Shown: one piece after another, positions 18,907 to 27,825 of the stretch
Position numbering within the stretch: position 1 is the stretch's first letter
How the letters are laid out: the number at the start of each line of letters is the position of its first letter
Assembly: GCA_029980465.1 (NCBI GenBank)
Contig: JARYIJ010000001.1
Coordinates: forward strand, 2,615,501-2,679,500
Length of the DNA: 64,000 nucleotides
Direction: 5' to 3'
Source of the DNA: Pseudolabrys sp.
Lineage (GTDB): Bacteria; Pseudomonadota; Alphaproteobacteria; Rhizobiales; Xanthobacteraceae
The notes under the pieces: generated by a model
Seen by the model: only the letters and a program-made list of their open reading frames with translations
Told to the model about the DNA's origin: nothing
Databases searched by the model: none
Position numbers and translations under genes: made by a program

Positions 18907-20775
18907 ATGCCGAAGCACGCCGCCATCCGATCGTCTGCAAGGAAATCAGCCGTCAAGGCAAAATCGAAACCTCCTGCCCAGACGGGCACTAAGATGAGCA
19001 ACAAGACCGGCAAGTTGCCGGAATGGAATCTGGCCGATCTTTATCCGAGCATCGACAGCGCGCCGCTCAAGGCCGATCTGGAGCGGGCCGACGCCGACTG
19101 CATCGCCTTCGAGCGCGACTTCAAGGGCAGGCTCTCCGATCTCGCACAGAACGCGCCCGCCGATCTCGCCGCGGCCGTTCGCCGCTACGAGGCCATCGAC
19201 GATCTCATGGGCCGGATCGGCTCCTATTCGGGGCTCGTTTACGCCGGCAACACCACCGATCCGAAGATCGCCAAGTTCTACGGCGACATGAACGACCGGC
19301 TCACCGCCGCCTATCTGCACCTGCTGTTCTTCACGCTCGAACTCAACCGCATCGACGACAAGGTGCTTGACGCAGCGATGGCCGAGCCGGCTCTCGGCCA
19401 TTACCGGCCGTGGCTCGAGGACATCCGGCGCGAGAAGCCGTACCAGCTCGAGGACCGGATCGAGCAGCTCTTCCACGAAAAGTCGGTGACGGCCTATTCC
19501 GCCTGGAACAGGCTGTTCGACGACACCATCGCCAGCTTGCGGTTCAAGGTACGCGGCAAGGCGCTTGGCATCGAGCAGACGCTCAACCTGCTGCAGGACA
19601 GCGACGGCGCCAGGCGAAAGGCGGCGGCGCAGGCGCTCGCCGAGACGTTCAAGGGCAATCTCCGCCAGTTCGCGCTGATCACCAACACGCTGGCCAAGGA
19701 CAAGGAAATCTCCGACCGCTGGCGCGGTTTCGCCGACGTTGCCGATTCACGGCATCTGTCAAACCGTGTCGAGCGCGACGTGGTCGACGCGCTGGTCGCG
19801 GCTGTGCGCGCCGCCTATCCCGCCTTGTCGCACCGCTATTACAAGCTGAAGGCGCGCTGGTTCGGCAAGAAGGCGCTGCCGCACTGGGATCGCAACGCCC
19901 CGTTGCCGAAGGTCGCGCAGCGCACAATCTCGTGGGCCGACGCGCGCGAGACGGTGCTGACGGCGTACGGCGCCTTTTCGCCGAAGATGGCGGAGGTCGC
20001 CGACCGCTTCTTCGAGAAACGCTGGATCGACGCGCCGGTGCGCCCCGGCAAGCAGCCGGGCGCGTTCTCGCATCCGACCGTGCCGTCCGCGCACCCCTAT
20101 GTGCTGCTCAACTATCAAGGCAAGCCGCGCGACGTGATGACGCTGGCGCACGAGCTCGGCCATGGCGTGCATCAGGTACTGGCGGCGCCGAACGGCGCGC
20201 TGATGGCGCCGACGCCGTTGACGCTGGCCGAGACCGCGAGCGTGTTCGGCGAGATGCTGACCTTCCGCAAGCTGCTCGCCAACACCACCGATACGAAGCA
20301 GCGCCGCGCCATGCTCGCCGCCAAGGTCGAGGACATGATCAACACGGTGGTGCGGCAGATCGCGTTCTATTCGTTCGAGCGCAAGGTCCATACCGAGCGC
20401 CGCAACGGCGAGCTCACCGCCGACAAGATCTGCGAATTGTGGATGTCGGTGCAGAGCGAGAGCCTCGGCCCCGCGATCGAGCTCAAGCCCGGCTACGAGA
20501 CGTTCTGGGTCTACATCCCGCACTTCATTCATTCGCCGTTCTACGTCTACGCCTATGCGTTCGGCGACTGCCTCGTGAACTCGCTGTACTCGGTCTATGA
20601 AAAATCGGCGTCGGGCTTTGCCGATCGCTACCTGGCGATGCTGTCGGCCGGTGGCACCAAGCATTATTCCGAGCTGCTAGCGCCGTTCGGGCTCGACGCC
20701 CGCGATCCGTCGTTCTGGCAGGGCGGGCTCAACGTGATCGCCAAGCTGATCGACGAGCTCGAGACGCTAGGCTGA
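18907..20775 (+). CDS. pepF: Oligoendopeptidase F, M3 family
   Basis: A 622-residue zinc metallopeptidase cleaving cytosolic oligopeptides. The HELGH zinc motif is near residue 415 with the third ligand Glu in LAETASVFGE. The N-terminus LPEWNLADLYP is characteristic of the family. The chosen ATG adds a basic 29-residue tail (KSAVKAKSKP) before a second ATG at 18994 that could be the true start. It follows dmeF by 35 bases but has no obvious functional link. Confidence 0.93.
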   Translation: MPKHAAIRSSARKSAVKAKSKPPAQTGTKMSNKTGKLPEWNLADLYPSIDSAPLKADLERADADCIAFERDFKGRLSDLAQNAPADLAAAVRRYEAIDDLMGRIGSYSGLVYAGNTTDPKIAKFYGDMNDRLTAAYLHLLFFTLELNRIDDKVLDAAMAEPALGHYRPWLEDIRREKPYQLEDRIEQLFHEKSVTAYSAWNRLFDDTIASLRFKVRGKALGIEQTLNLLQDSDGARRKAAAQALAETFKGNLRQFALITNTLAKDKEISDRWRGFADVADSRHLSNRVERDVVDALVAAVRAAYPALSHRYYKLKARWFGKKALPHWDRNAPLPKVAQRTISWADARETVLTAYGAFSPKMAEVADRFFEKRWIDAPVRPGKQPGAFSHPTVPSAHPYVLLNYQGKPRDVMTLAHELGHGVHQVLAAPNGALMAPTPLTLAETASVFGEMLTFRKLLANTTDTKQRRAMLAAKVEDMINTVVRQIAFYSFERKVHTERRNGELTADKICELWMSVQSESLGPAIELKPGYETFWVYIPHFIHSPFYVYAYAFGDCLVNSLYSVYEKSASGFADRYLAMLSAGGTKHYSELLAPFGLDARDPSFWQGGLNVIAKLIDELETLG

Positions 20776-20802
20776 CGGTAGCCTTCGGAGCATTATCCGC
20801 CC

Positions 20803-21702
20803 ATGGCCAAGGTCTGGATCGAAGCCGCACTGAATGGCGCCTGGACGCGCGAGCGCCAGCCGGCGATCCCGGTTTCGGTCGAGGGGATCGTGGCGGACGG
20901 CATCGCCGCGGCCGAGGCGGGCGCGGCGATTATCCATCTGCACGCTTATGATGCCGCGACCGGCCGGCAGCGTGACGCCTACGAGATTTATGCGCCGATC
21001 ATCGAGGGCATCCGCGCCAAAACCGACGCCATCGTCTATCCGACCTTGCCGATCGCCGGGTCCGGCTATGCCGGCGATCTGCGCACGCCGCGGGAGCGTT
21101 ACGAGCACGTCGAAAAGCTGGCGCGCGCCGGGTTGCTCGAATGGGCGGTGATCGATCCGGGCTCGGCGGTCTTCACGCGCTTCGACGAGGTGGCGCGCGG
21201 ACAGGCAGGCTTCACCTATCTCAACCCCGACGATCATTTCCGTGAGGGCATGCGGATCGCCGCCGCCTGGAAGGTGCGACCGAGCTACGCGATCTACGAG
21301 CCGGGCTGTCTGCGGCTCGGCGCGGCCACGGCCGCGGCGATGCCGCAGGTGCCGACCCCGGTCTATCGCTTCATGTTCGCCGACGAGTTCTGCTTCGGCT
21401 TCCCGCCGCGCGAGCGCTATCTCGACGCCCATCTCGCATTGCTCGAGGAGGTCGCGCCCGGCGCGCCGTGGATGGTGGCCGGGCTCGGTGTCGATATCCG
21501 CCGCCTGATCGGGCCCGCCGTCGAGCGCGGCGGCCACATCCGCGTCGGCCTCGAGGATCGCCCGTGGGGCGTGCGCGAAACCAATAGCGAGCTGGTCGAG
21601 GAGGCGGTCCGGCTCGTGCGCGTCGCGGGCGGCGAGCCGGCCCGGCCCGACGATGTCCGCGAGGTCTGTGCCCGGGCGGATTACATGGGCCGCGCGCATT
21701 AG
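20803..21702 (+). CDS. BKACE family beta-keto acid cleavage enzyme (DUF849)
   Basis: A 299-residue TIM-barrel enzyme of the DUF849/BKACE family, which condenses a beta-keto acid with acetyl-CoA to form a CoA ester and acetoacetate. The zinc-binding His-x-His in IIHLHAYD is near residue 47, a Glu in the last strand-loop is in RVGLEDRPWG, and length is typical. It starts 27 bases after pepF. Substrate differs among subfamilies and cannot be set here; the closely spaced ABC1 kinase gene follows. Confidence 0.85.
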   Translation: MAKVWIEAALNGAWTRERQPAIPVSVEGIVADGIAAAEAGAAIIHLHAYDAATGRQRDAYEIYAPIIEGIRAKTDAIVYPTLPIAGSGYAGDLRTPRERYEHVEKLARAGLLEWAVIDPGSAVFTRFDEVARGQAGFTYLNPDDHFREGMRIAAAWKVRPSYAIYEPGCLRLGAATAAAMPQVPTPVYRFMFADEFCFGFPPRERYLDAHLALLEEVAPGAPWMVAGLGVDIRRLIGPAVERGGHIRVGLEDRPWGVRETNSELVEEAVRLVRVAGGEPARPDDVREVCARADYMGRAH

Positions 21703-21771
21703 GCCTGTCGGCCGCCTCGTTTTGCCGTGATCGCCTCCCTATATTGCCGGAGCACTGGCCAGCATGTCCAC

Positions 21772-23136
21772 ATGAGTGATCGCGAAACCAACCGCTTCTC
21801 CGCCCGCGCCAAACGTTATGCCCGCGTCGGCACCAATGTCGGCGGCGTTGCCGCGCGCATTGGCGCGCAGCGGCTGCTCGGCGTGAAGGATGGCCGCCCG
21901 GGCAATGCGCTGGCGCTCGCCTCCGCGTTGGGCGGCCTGAAGGGGCCGATCATGAAGGTGGCGCAGCTTCTTGCGACCATCCCCGATGCGCTGCCGCCGG
22001 AATATGCTCATGAGCTTATCAAGCTGCAGAGCGAGGCGCCGCCGATGGGCTGGGCCTTCGTGCGGCGGCGGATGATGGCCGAGCTCGGCGCGAACTGGCA
22101 GGGCAAGTTCAGGAGCTTCGAACATCAGTCCGCGGCCGCGGCCTCGCTCGGCCAGGTGCATCGCGCGGTGTCGCTCGACGGCAAGCCGCTCGCCTGCAAG
22201 CTGCAGTATCCCGACATGCAGTCGGCGGTCGAAGCCGACCTCAAGCAGCTCAACCTGCTGTTCGCCATTCGCCGCCGCTTCGATACCGCGATCGATACCT
22301 CCGAGATCGTGCACGAGATCGGCGCACGATTGCGCGAGGAGCTCGACTACAAGCGCGAGGCCAAACACGTCGCGCTCTATCGGACGATGCTGGCCGATGA
22401 GAAGGCCGTGCGCGTGCCGAATGTCTGGCCGGAGCTCTCGACCGGGCGGCTGTTGACGCTCGACTGGCTCGACGGCCGCAAGCTGCTCGCATTCAAGAAC
22501 GACTCCCCGGCGGTGCGCAACCGCCTCGGCAAGGCGATGTACACGGCATGGTGGCTGCCGTTCTGCCGGTTCGGCATCATCCACGGCGATCCGCATCTCG
22601 GCAACTACACCGTTTTTGCCAATGCCAAAGGCGAGCCGGGCGGCATCAACCTGCTCGACTACGGCTGCATCCGTATCTTCCATCCGCGCTTCGTCGGCGG
22701 CGTGGTCGATCTCTACCGCGGGCTCGAGCGCGGCGACGACGATCTCATTGTCCACGCCTACGAGACCTGGGGCTTCAGGCGGCTCAACCGCGACCTGATC
22801 GACACGCTCAACATCTGGGCGCGCTTCATCTACGGCCCGATGCTCGATGATCGCGTCCGCACCATCGCCGACGGCGTGAAGCCATCGGAGTACGGCCGCA
22901 AGGAGGCCTTCCGCGTCCACCAGGCGCTCAAGGAGAAGGGACCGGTCACGGTGCCGCGCGAATTCGTGTTCATGGACCGCGCCGCGGTCGGGCTTGGCGC
23001 CGTGTTCCTGCATCTCGCGGCCGAATTGAACTTCCACCGCCTGTTCAACGAGGCGATCGAGGACTTCTCGGTCGCGCAAGTCACCGCGCGTCAGGCCGGG
23101 GCGCTCGAGGCGGCCGGGTTGCCGCTCCCGGTGTGA
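21772..23136 (+). CDS. ABC1/UbiB-family protein kinase-like protein
   Basis: A 454-residue atypical kinase of the ABC1/AarF group. The Ala-rich nucleotide loop AAAASLGQVH, the lysine strand LACKLQYPD, HGDPHLGNY and the LLDYG metal motif are present. The family KxGQ motif reads KVAQ here. The protein lacks the C-terminal membrane helices of UbiB. Such proteins support isoprenoid-lipid (ubiquinone) metabolism, probably through ATPase activity. ATG at 21772 was chosen over an upstream GTG because it starts the usual basic N-terminus. Confidence 0.88.
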   Translation: MSDRETNRFSARAKRYARVGTNVGGVAARIGAQRLLGVKDGRPGNALALASALGGLKGPIMKVAQLLATIPDALPPEYAHELIKLQSEAPPMGWAFVRRRMMAELGANWQGKFRSFEHQSAAAASLGQVHRAVSLDGKPLACKLQYPDMQSAVEADLKQLNLLFAIRRRFDTAIDTSEIVHEIGARLREELDYKREAKHVALYRTMLADEKAVRVPNVWPELSTGRLLTLDWLDGRKLLAFKNDSPAVRNRLGKAMYTAWWLPFCRFGIIHGDPHLGNYTVFANAKGEPGGINLLDYGCIRIFHPRFVGGVVDLYRGLERGDDDLIVHAYETWGFRRLNRDLIDTLNIWARFIYGPMLDDRVRTIADGVKPSEYGRKEAFRVHQALKEKGPVTVPREFVFMDRAAVGLGAVFLHLAAELNFHRLFNEAIEDFSVAQVTARQAGALEAAGLPLPV

Positions 23137-23210
23137 ACCAAGCCCCCGGAAATATTGCTCTTGCGGCCCATTTACGGTAACTCCGACTCCGCGTTTTCTG
23201 GAGATCCGCT

Positions 23211-23363
23211 ATGGCCGATCACGGCACCGTCGAATATGCGACCGCCTCGGGCAACGATTATCCCGCCCACGAGGCGATGTATGAGACCTTCCTCAAGATC
23301 ACCAAATGGGGCGTGGCTCTGGTGGTCATCATCCTGATTTTGATGGCGTATTTCCTCGTCTAA
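23211..23363 (+). CDS. aa3-type cytochrome c oxidase subunit IV
   Basis: A 50-residue protein MADHGTVEYATASG with one C-terminal membrane helix (WGVALVVIILILMAYFLV), matching the small bacterial aa3 oxidase subunit IV. It binds the oxidase complex in the inner membrane; its loss has little effect in model species (family knowledge). It precedes the transhydrogenase operon by 69 bases, an arrangement seen in other alphaproteobacteria. Confidence 0.85.
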   Translation: MADHGTVEYATASGNDYPAHEAMYETFLKITKWGVALVVIILILMAYFLV

Positions 23364-23432
23364 GCTCCGGGTGCGACCGATGGGGCCGGTCGGGACCGTC
23401 GCTAGGGCCGGTTCGTTGCTGAAGGGGCTGCA

Positions 23433-24572
23433 ATGAAAATCGCGATTGCCGCCGAGACCGAGCAGGGTGAACCGCGCGTCGCCGGCACGCCCGATACCGT
23501 GAAGCGGATGGTGGCGCTCGGTGCCACGGTCGCGGTCGAGCCGGGGGCGGGCGTCAAGTCCGGCATTCTCGATACCGATTATCAGGCCGCGGGCGCGACC
23601 GTCGCGGCTGGTGCCGTCAAGGACGCCGATATCGTCCTCAAGGTGCGCCGCCCGAGTGTGGCCGAGCTTGCGACCTACAAGAAGGGCGCGCTGGTCGTCG
23701 CCATCATGGATCCGTACGGCCACGACGCCGCGCTCAAGGCGATGGCGGATGCCGGCATCGTCGCCTTCGCCATGGAATTGATGCCACGCATCACCCGCGC
23801 GCAGTCGATGGACGTGCTGTCGTCGCAGGCCAACCTCGCCGGCTACCGCGCCGTGATCGACGCGGCGGAAGAATACGGCCGCGCGCTGCCGATGATGATG
23901 ACCGCGGCCGGCACGGTTCCCGCCGCCAAGGTTTTCATCATGGGCGTCGGCGTCGCCGGCCTGCAGGCGATCGCCACGGCCAAGCGCCTCGGCGCCATCG
24001 TCACCGCGACCGACGTGCGCCCGGCGACCAAGGAGCAGGTGGAGAGCCTTGGCGCCAAATTTCTCGCCGTCGAGGACGAGGAGTTCAAGAACGCGCAGAC
24101 GGCGGGCGGCTATGCCAAGGAGATGTCGGAGGAGTATCAGGCCAAGCAAGCCGCGCTCACCGCCGAGCACATCAAGAAGCAGGACATCGTCATCACCACG
24201 GCGCTGATCCCCGGTCGTCCGGCGCCGAAGCTCGTCACCAGGGACATGGTGGCGTCGATGAAACCGGGCTCGGTGCTGGTCGATCTCGCGGTCGAGCGCG
24301 GCGGCAACATCGAGGGCGCGAGGCCAGGCGAGGTGGCGGACGTCAACGGCGTCAAGATCGTCGGCTATCTCAACGTGCCGGGCCGTCTCGCGGCCTCGGC
24401 CTCCGCGCTCTACGCCAAGAACCTGCTGACCTTCATCGACACCCTGATCGACAAGAAGGAAAAGAAGCTCGCGATCAACTGGGACGACGAAATCGTCAAG
24501 AGCACCGCGCTGACGCGCGACGGTGCGATCGTGCACCCGAATTTCCAGCCCAAAGAAGCAACGAGGGCCTGA
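23433..24572 (+). CDS. pntAA: NAD(P) transhydrogenase subunit alpha part 1
   Basis: A 379-residue soluble NAD(H)-binding domain I of proton-translocating transhydrogenase, related to alanine dehydrogenase. The Rossmann motif GVGVAGLQA is near residue 172, followed by an acidic TDVRP end of the second strand; the RPGEVADV segment lies near the C-terminus. Together with the next two genes it uses the proton gradient to drive NADH-to-NADP hydride transfer. Alpha is split in two genes, as usual in this group. Confidence 0.95.
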   Translation: MKIAIAAETEQGEPRVAGTPDTVKRMVALGATVAVEPGAGVKSGILDTDYQAAGATVAAGAVKDADIVLKVRRPSVAELATYKKGALVVAIMDPYGHDAALKAMADAGIVAFAMELMPRITRAQSMDVLSSQANLAGYRAVIDAAEEYGRALPMMMTAAGTVPAAKVFIMGVGVAGLQAIATAKRLGAIVTATDVRPATKEQVESLGAKFLAVEDEEFKNAQTAGGYAKEMSEEYQAKQAALTAEHIKKQDIVITTALIPGRPAPKLVTRDMVASMKPGSVLVDLAVERGGNIEGARPGEVADVNGVKIVGYLNVPGRLAASASALYAKNLLTFIDTLIDKKEKKLAINWDDEIVKSTALTRDGAIVHPNFQPKEATRA

Positions 24573-24608
24573 GGTTGCGATGTGGTACGGCGCGCCAGCA
24601 AATGGGGT

Positions 24609-24706
24609 GTCATCGCCCGGCCCGACCGGGCGATCCAGTAAACACGAGCCATTGTCATATCGTGATGCCGGCGTTTACTGGATGCCCGCTTTCGCGGGCA
24701 TGACGG
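24609..24706. repeat. Palindromic intergenic repeat between pntAA and pntAB
   Basis: Two hairpins: GTCATCGCCCGG with its complement near 24630, and GATGCCCGCTTTCGCGGGCATGAC at the right end. The outer arms (GTCATCGCCCG and GCGGGCATGAC) pair roughly. It belongs to the family seen at 37722, 38609, 43117 and 63900, and lies inside an operon. Confidence 0.8.
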
Positions 24707-24734
24707 TTTGAGATAACGAAGACGGGAGAAACTC

Positions 24735-25055
24735 ATGCATGAGATGGCCGCCGTCGATCCCTTCGTCTTCCGCCTGTCGATCTTCGTGCTGGCGGTGTTC
24801 GTCGGCTACTACGTCGTCTGGTCGGTGACGCCGGCGCTGCACACGCCGCTGATGTCGGTCACCAACGCGATCTCCTCCGTCATCGTGGTCGGCGCGCTGC
24901 TCGCGGTCGGCGTCGCGCTCGCGACGAACGATCAGGGTCCGGTCTGGTCGCGCGCGCTCGGCTGCGTCGCGCTGGTCTTCGCCTCGATCAACATCTTCGG
25001 CGGCTTTCTGGTCACCCAGCGCATGCTGGCGATGTACCAGAAGAAAAAGAAGTGA
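24735..25055 (+). CDS. pntAB: NAD(P) transhydrogenase subunit alpha part 2
   Basis: A 106-residue membrane protein with about three helices ([18 protein letters not shown], then [17 protein letters not shown], then [15 protein letters not shown]), the small membrane half of the alpha subunit. It forms part of the proton channel with PntB. A basic KKKK tail faces the cytosol. It is flanked on both sides by palindromic repeats. Confidence 0.93.
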   Translation: MHEMAAVDPFVFRLSIFVLAVFVGYYVVWSVTPALHTPLMSVTNAISSVIVVGALLAVGVALATNDQGPVWSRALGCVALVFASINIFGGFLVTQRMLAMYQKKKK

Positions 25056-25087
25056 CGACGTGATGTGGGGGGCGAACTTTTGGGCCT

Positions 25088-25189
25088 CGTCATGGCCGGG
25101 CTTGACCCGGCCATCCCGCTTAGGGACGCACGGCCTTGCCCTCCCTTGCCCTCCTAAGCGAGATCACCGGGACAAGCCCGGTGATGACA
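25088..25189. repeat. Palindromic intergenic repeat between pntAB and pntB
   Basis: CGTCATGGCCGGGCTTGACCCGGCCAT hairpin on the left and CACCGGGACAAGCCCGGTG hairpin on the right, ending GATGAC. Same general design as the repeat in the preceding spacer but another sequence family, also found at 60767. Confidence 0.8.
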
Positions 25190-25214
25190 GCCGAATGCCA
25201 GGAGAGCCTTTCGC

Positions 25215-26609
25215 ATGAGCGCTAATCTCGTCGCGCTGGCCTATCTCGTCGCCGGTGTCCTGTTCATCCTGGCGTTGCGCGGCTTATCGAGCCCGGACAC
25301 CAGCCGCCGCGGCAACCTGTTCGGCATGATCGGCATGGCGATCGCCGTGCTGACCACGCTCGGCTCGCACCCGCCGGCCGACGGGCTCGCCTGGGTTCTC
25401 GTGATCGGCGGCGTTGCGATCGGCGGCAGCATCGGCGCCATCATCGCCCGCAAGGTGCCGATGACCTCGATGCCGGAACTGGTCGCCGCCTTCCATTCGC
25501 TGGTCGGCATGGCCGCGGTGCTGGTTGCGGCCGGCGCCTTCTACGCGCCGTCCGCCTTCGGCATCGGCGCGGAAGGCCACATCCACCAGCAGAGCCTGAT
25601 CGAGATGTCGCTCGGCGTCGCCATCGGCGCCATCACCTTCACCGGCTCGGTGATCGCCTTCCTCAAGCTGTCGGGCCGCATGAGCGGCAAGCCGATCACG
25701 CTGCCGGGCCGGCACATCATCAACATCGCGCTGGCCGTCGCCCTCGTCGTCTTCATCATCCTGTTCTATCTCCACCAGGCGCCCGTCCAGTTCTGGGTCA
25801 TCGTCGCGCTCGCGCTGCTGCTCGGCATCCTCATCATCATCCCGATCGGCGGCGCCGACATGCCGGTCGTGATCTCGATGCTCAACTCCTATTCCGGGTG
25901 GGCGGCGGCCGGCATCGGTTTCACGCTCGGCAACACGGCGCTGATCATCACCGGCGCGCTGGTCGGCTCTTCGGGCGCGATCCTGTCCTACATCATGTGC
26001 AAGGGCATGAACCGCTCGTTCATCTCGGTGATCCTCGGCGGCTTCGGCGGCGAGACGGCGGGTCCCGGCGCGGCGCAGGAGCAGCGGCCGGTCAAGCTCG
26101 GCTCGGCGGACGACGCCGCCTACATCATGAAGAATGCCTCCAAGGTCATCATCGTGCCCGGCTACGGCATGGCGGTGGCGCAGGCCCAGCACGCGCTGCG
26201 CGAGATGGCGGACAAGCTCAAGAAGGAAGGCGTCGAGGTCAAATACGCCATTCATCCGGTGGCGGGCCGTATGCCGGGCCACATGAACGTGCTGCTCGCC
26301 GAAGCCAACGTGCCGTACGACGAGGTGTTCGAGCTCGAGGATATCAACTCGGAATTCGCGCAGGCCGACGTCGCCTTCGTGATCGGCGCCAACGACGTCA
26401 CCAATCCGGCGGCAGAAGAAGACAAGACCTCGCCGATTTACGGCATGCCGGTGCTGCAGGTCTGGAAGGCCGGCACCGTGATGTTCATCAAGCGCTCGCT
26501 GGCGTCGGGCTATGCCGGCATCGACAATCCGCTGTTCTATCGCGACAACACGATGATGCTGCTCGGCGACGCCAAGAAGATGACCGAGGCCATTGTCAAG
26601 GCACTGTAA
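25215..26609 (+). CDS. pntB: NAD(P) transhydrogenase subunit beta
   Basis: A 464-residue protein with eight to nine N-terminal membrane helices and a C-terminal NADP-binding domain III starting near residue 290 (VKLGSADDAA). The nucleotide motif GYGMAVAQAQ and the VIGANDVTNPAA loop are intact. It completes the proton-translocating transhydrogenase that supplies NADPH. Length and motifs are typical. Confidence 0.96.
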   Translation: MSANLVALAYLVAGVLFILALRGLSSPDTSRRGNLFGMIGMAIAVLTTLGSHPPADGLAWVLVIGGVAIGGSIGAIIARKVPMTSMPELVAAFHSLVGMAAVLVAAGAFYAPSAFGIGAEGHIHQQSLIEMSLGVAIGAITFTGSVIAFLKLSGRMSGKPITLPGRHIINIALAVALVVFIILFYLHQAPVQFWVIVALALLLGILIIIPIGGADMPVVISMLNSYSGWAAAGIGFTLGNTALIITGALVGSSGAILSYIMCKGMNRSFISVILGGFGGETAGPGAAQEQRPVKLGSADDAAYIMKNASKVIIVPGYGMAVAQAQHALREMADKLKKEGVEVKYAIHPVAGRMPGHMNVLLAEANVPYDEVFELEDINSEFAQADVAFVIGANDVTNPAAEEDKTSPIYGMPVLQVWKAGTVMFIKRSLASGYAGIDNPLFYRDNTMMLLGDAKKMTEAIVKAL

Positions 26610-26794
26610 GCTCACGGAGAGCGCGCTCGTTCTGCGTGGCTCCGCGCTCCTGTTCTCGCGTTCGGCGCCGCCGGCGTCGAGCTGCTGATCGCCAAAGCCT
26701 GACGCCGGCCGGCCTTTCCGTTTTGTCATGCAACCTGTGTTCCGGCCGGGCGTTGAGACGCCGGGGCGCCTTGCCATGTCAGGAGATCGCCCGC

Positions 26795-26875
26795 ATGCCT
26801 CAATCCATCGGCACGTTCGGTATCATCGGTCTCGGCAAGATGGGCACCGACCTCGGCAACGGGAGCGCGTCATGA
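26795..26875 (+). pseudogene. 26-codon stub of a 6-phosphogluconate-dehydrogenase-like gene
   Basis: A short reading frame with an AGGAG site upstream encodes MPQSIGTFGIIGLGKMGTDL and six more residues. The IGLGKMG glycine-rich loop is how 6-phosphogluconate and hydroxyisobutyrate dehydrogenases begin; the rest of the enzyme is absent. Its TGA overlaps the ATG of the ASRT-like gene. Likely the remains of an internal deletion, now perhaps acting as a leader peptide for the downstream gene. Confidence 0.5.
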
Positions 26876-27246
26876 GCGGAATCGGCAGAACGGTCTGGGC
26901 CATCGCCGAGGGCTATATTCCACCGGCGTCGACCGGCGACTCGCGCGAAATGACCAGCCACGAGACGGTGTGCATTCTCAACGCCGGCAAGGCGCCGGCG
27001 CACGTCGAAATCATGGTCTATTTCGCCGATCGCGCGCCGGCCGGCCCTTACCGGTTCACCGTCGAGGCGGAGCGCACGCGCCATCTGCGTTTCAACGACT
27101 TCAAGGATCCGGCCCCCGTGCCGGTGAATACCGACTTCTCGAGCGTGATCACATCGGACGTGCCGATCGTCTGCCAGCACACGCGGCTGGACTCCCGCCA
27201 GGCCGCGCTGGCCCTGCTCAGCACGATGGCGTTCGCCGCCGGATGA
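26872..27246 (+). CDS. Anabaena sensory rhodopsin transducer (ASRT) homologue
   Basis: A 124-residue all-beta protein of the ASRT family. Diagnostic stretches include IGRTVWAIAEGYIPP at the start, SHETVCILNAG, RFNDFKDPAPVP near residue 78 and VCQHTRLDSRQA toward the end, which I recognise as close to the Anabaena transducer. The cyanobacterial protein is a soluble tetramer that couples to sensory rhodopsin; homologues without rhodopsin are thought to bind small ligands such as sugars. No rhodopsin gene is in this window. Start overlaps the preceding dehydrogenase stub (ATGA) and has a GGGAG site. Confidence 0.85.
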   Translation: MSGIGRTVWAIAEGYIPPASTGDSREMTSHETVCILNAGKAPAHVEIMVYFADRAPAGPYRFTVEAERTRHLRFNDFKDPAPVPVNTDFSSVITSDVPIVCQHTRLDSRQAALALLSTMAFAAG

Positions 27247-27317
27247 CGTTCAGCACCAGATGCGTGCGCGCCAGCGCCGAGATGCGTCCGATCAGCGCGT
27301 CCTTGAAATAGCGGCAA

Positions 27318-27818
27318 TCAGGCCGGGGTCAGGGCCCGGAACATGACGAAAGCGTCGACAAAGCCGAGCCTTGGATGTTCGAACGCGCCCGGAAGCCGTC
27401 CGACGATGTCGAAGCCCAGGCTTTGCCAGAGGCGGACGGCTCGCTCGTTGGAACTGACGACGAAATTGAACTGCATGGCCCGAAAGCCGCGGCGGCGGGC
27501 TTCCTCGAACGAATGAGATGCCATGGCGCGGGCGACGCCGCGGCCCGCAGTGTCCGGCCGCACGATGTAGCCGCAGTTGGCGACATGGGCGCCGCCGCCC
27601 TTCTGGTTGGCGCGCAGATAGTAGGTGCCGACCGTGCCGTTCGCGTCCTCCGCCACGAAGACGTGATGGCCCGGCGAATGCCAGTAGGCCAGCGCGTCGG
27701 GGCGGCTGATGTCGCGCGGAACGACATAAGTTTCGCCGGCCGCGAAGGCGGGGCCGATGATGGCCCAGATCGTATCGTCGTCAGCGCGCGTTGCGGGCCG
27801 TATCGTGAAATCCGTCAT
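27318..27818 (-). CDS. GNAT family N-acetyltransferase
   Basis: A 166-residue GNAT protein. The acetyl-CoA loop is in RPDTAGRGVARAM near residue 88, preceded by the beta-bulge strand ANCGYIV, and the C-terminal part carries ERAVRLWQSLGFDIVG typical of family members acting on small molecules. Start ATG at 27818 gives MTDFTIRPAT, the normal N-terminus. It lies 7 bases after the TPR lipoprotein gene on the same strand but substrate is unknown. Confidence 0.85.
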   Translation of the reverse strand: MTDFTIRPATRADDDTIWAIIGPAFAAGETYVVPRDISRPDALAYWHSPGHHVFVAEDANGTVGTYYLRANQKGGGAHVANCGYIVRPDTAGRGVARAMASHSFEEARRRGFRAMQFNFVVSSNERAVRLWQSLGFDIVGRLPGAFEHPRLGFVDAFVMFRALTPA

Positions 27819-27825
27819 CGCCGGC

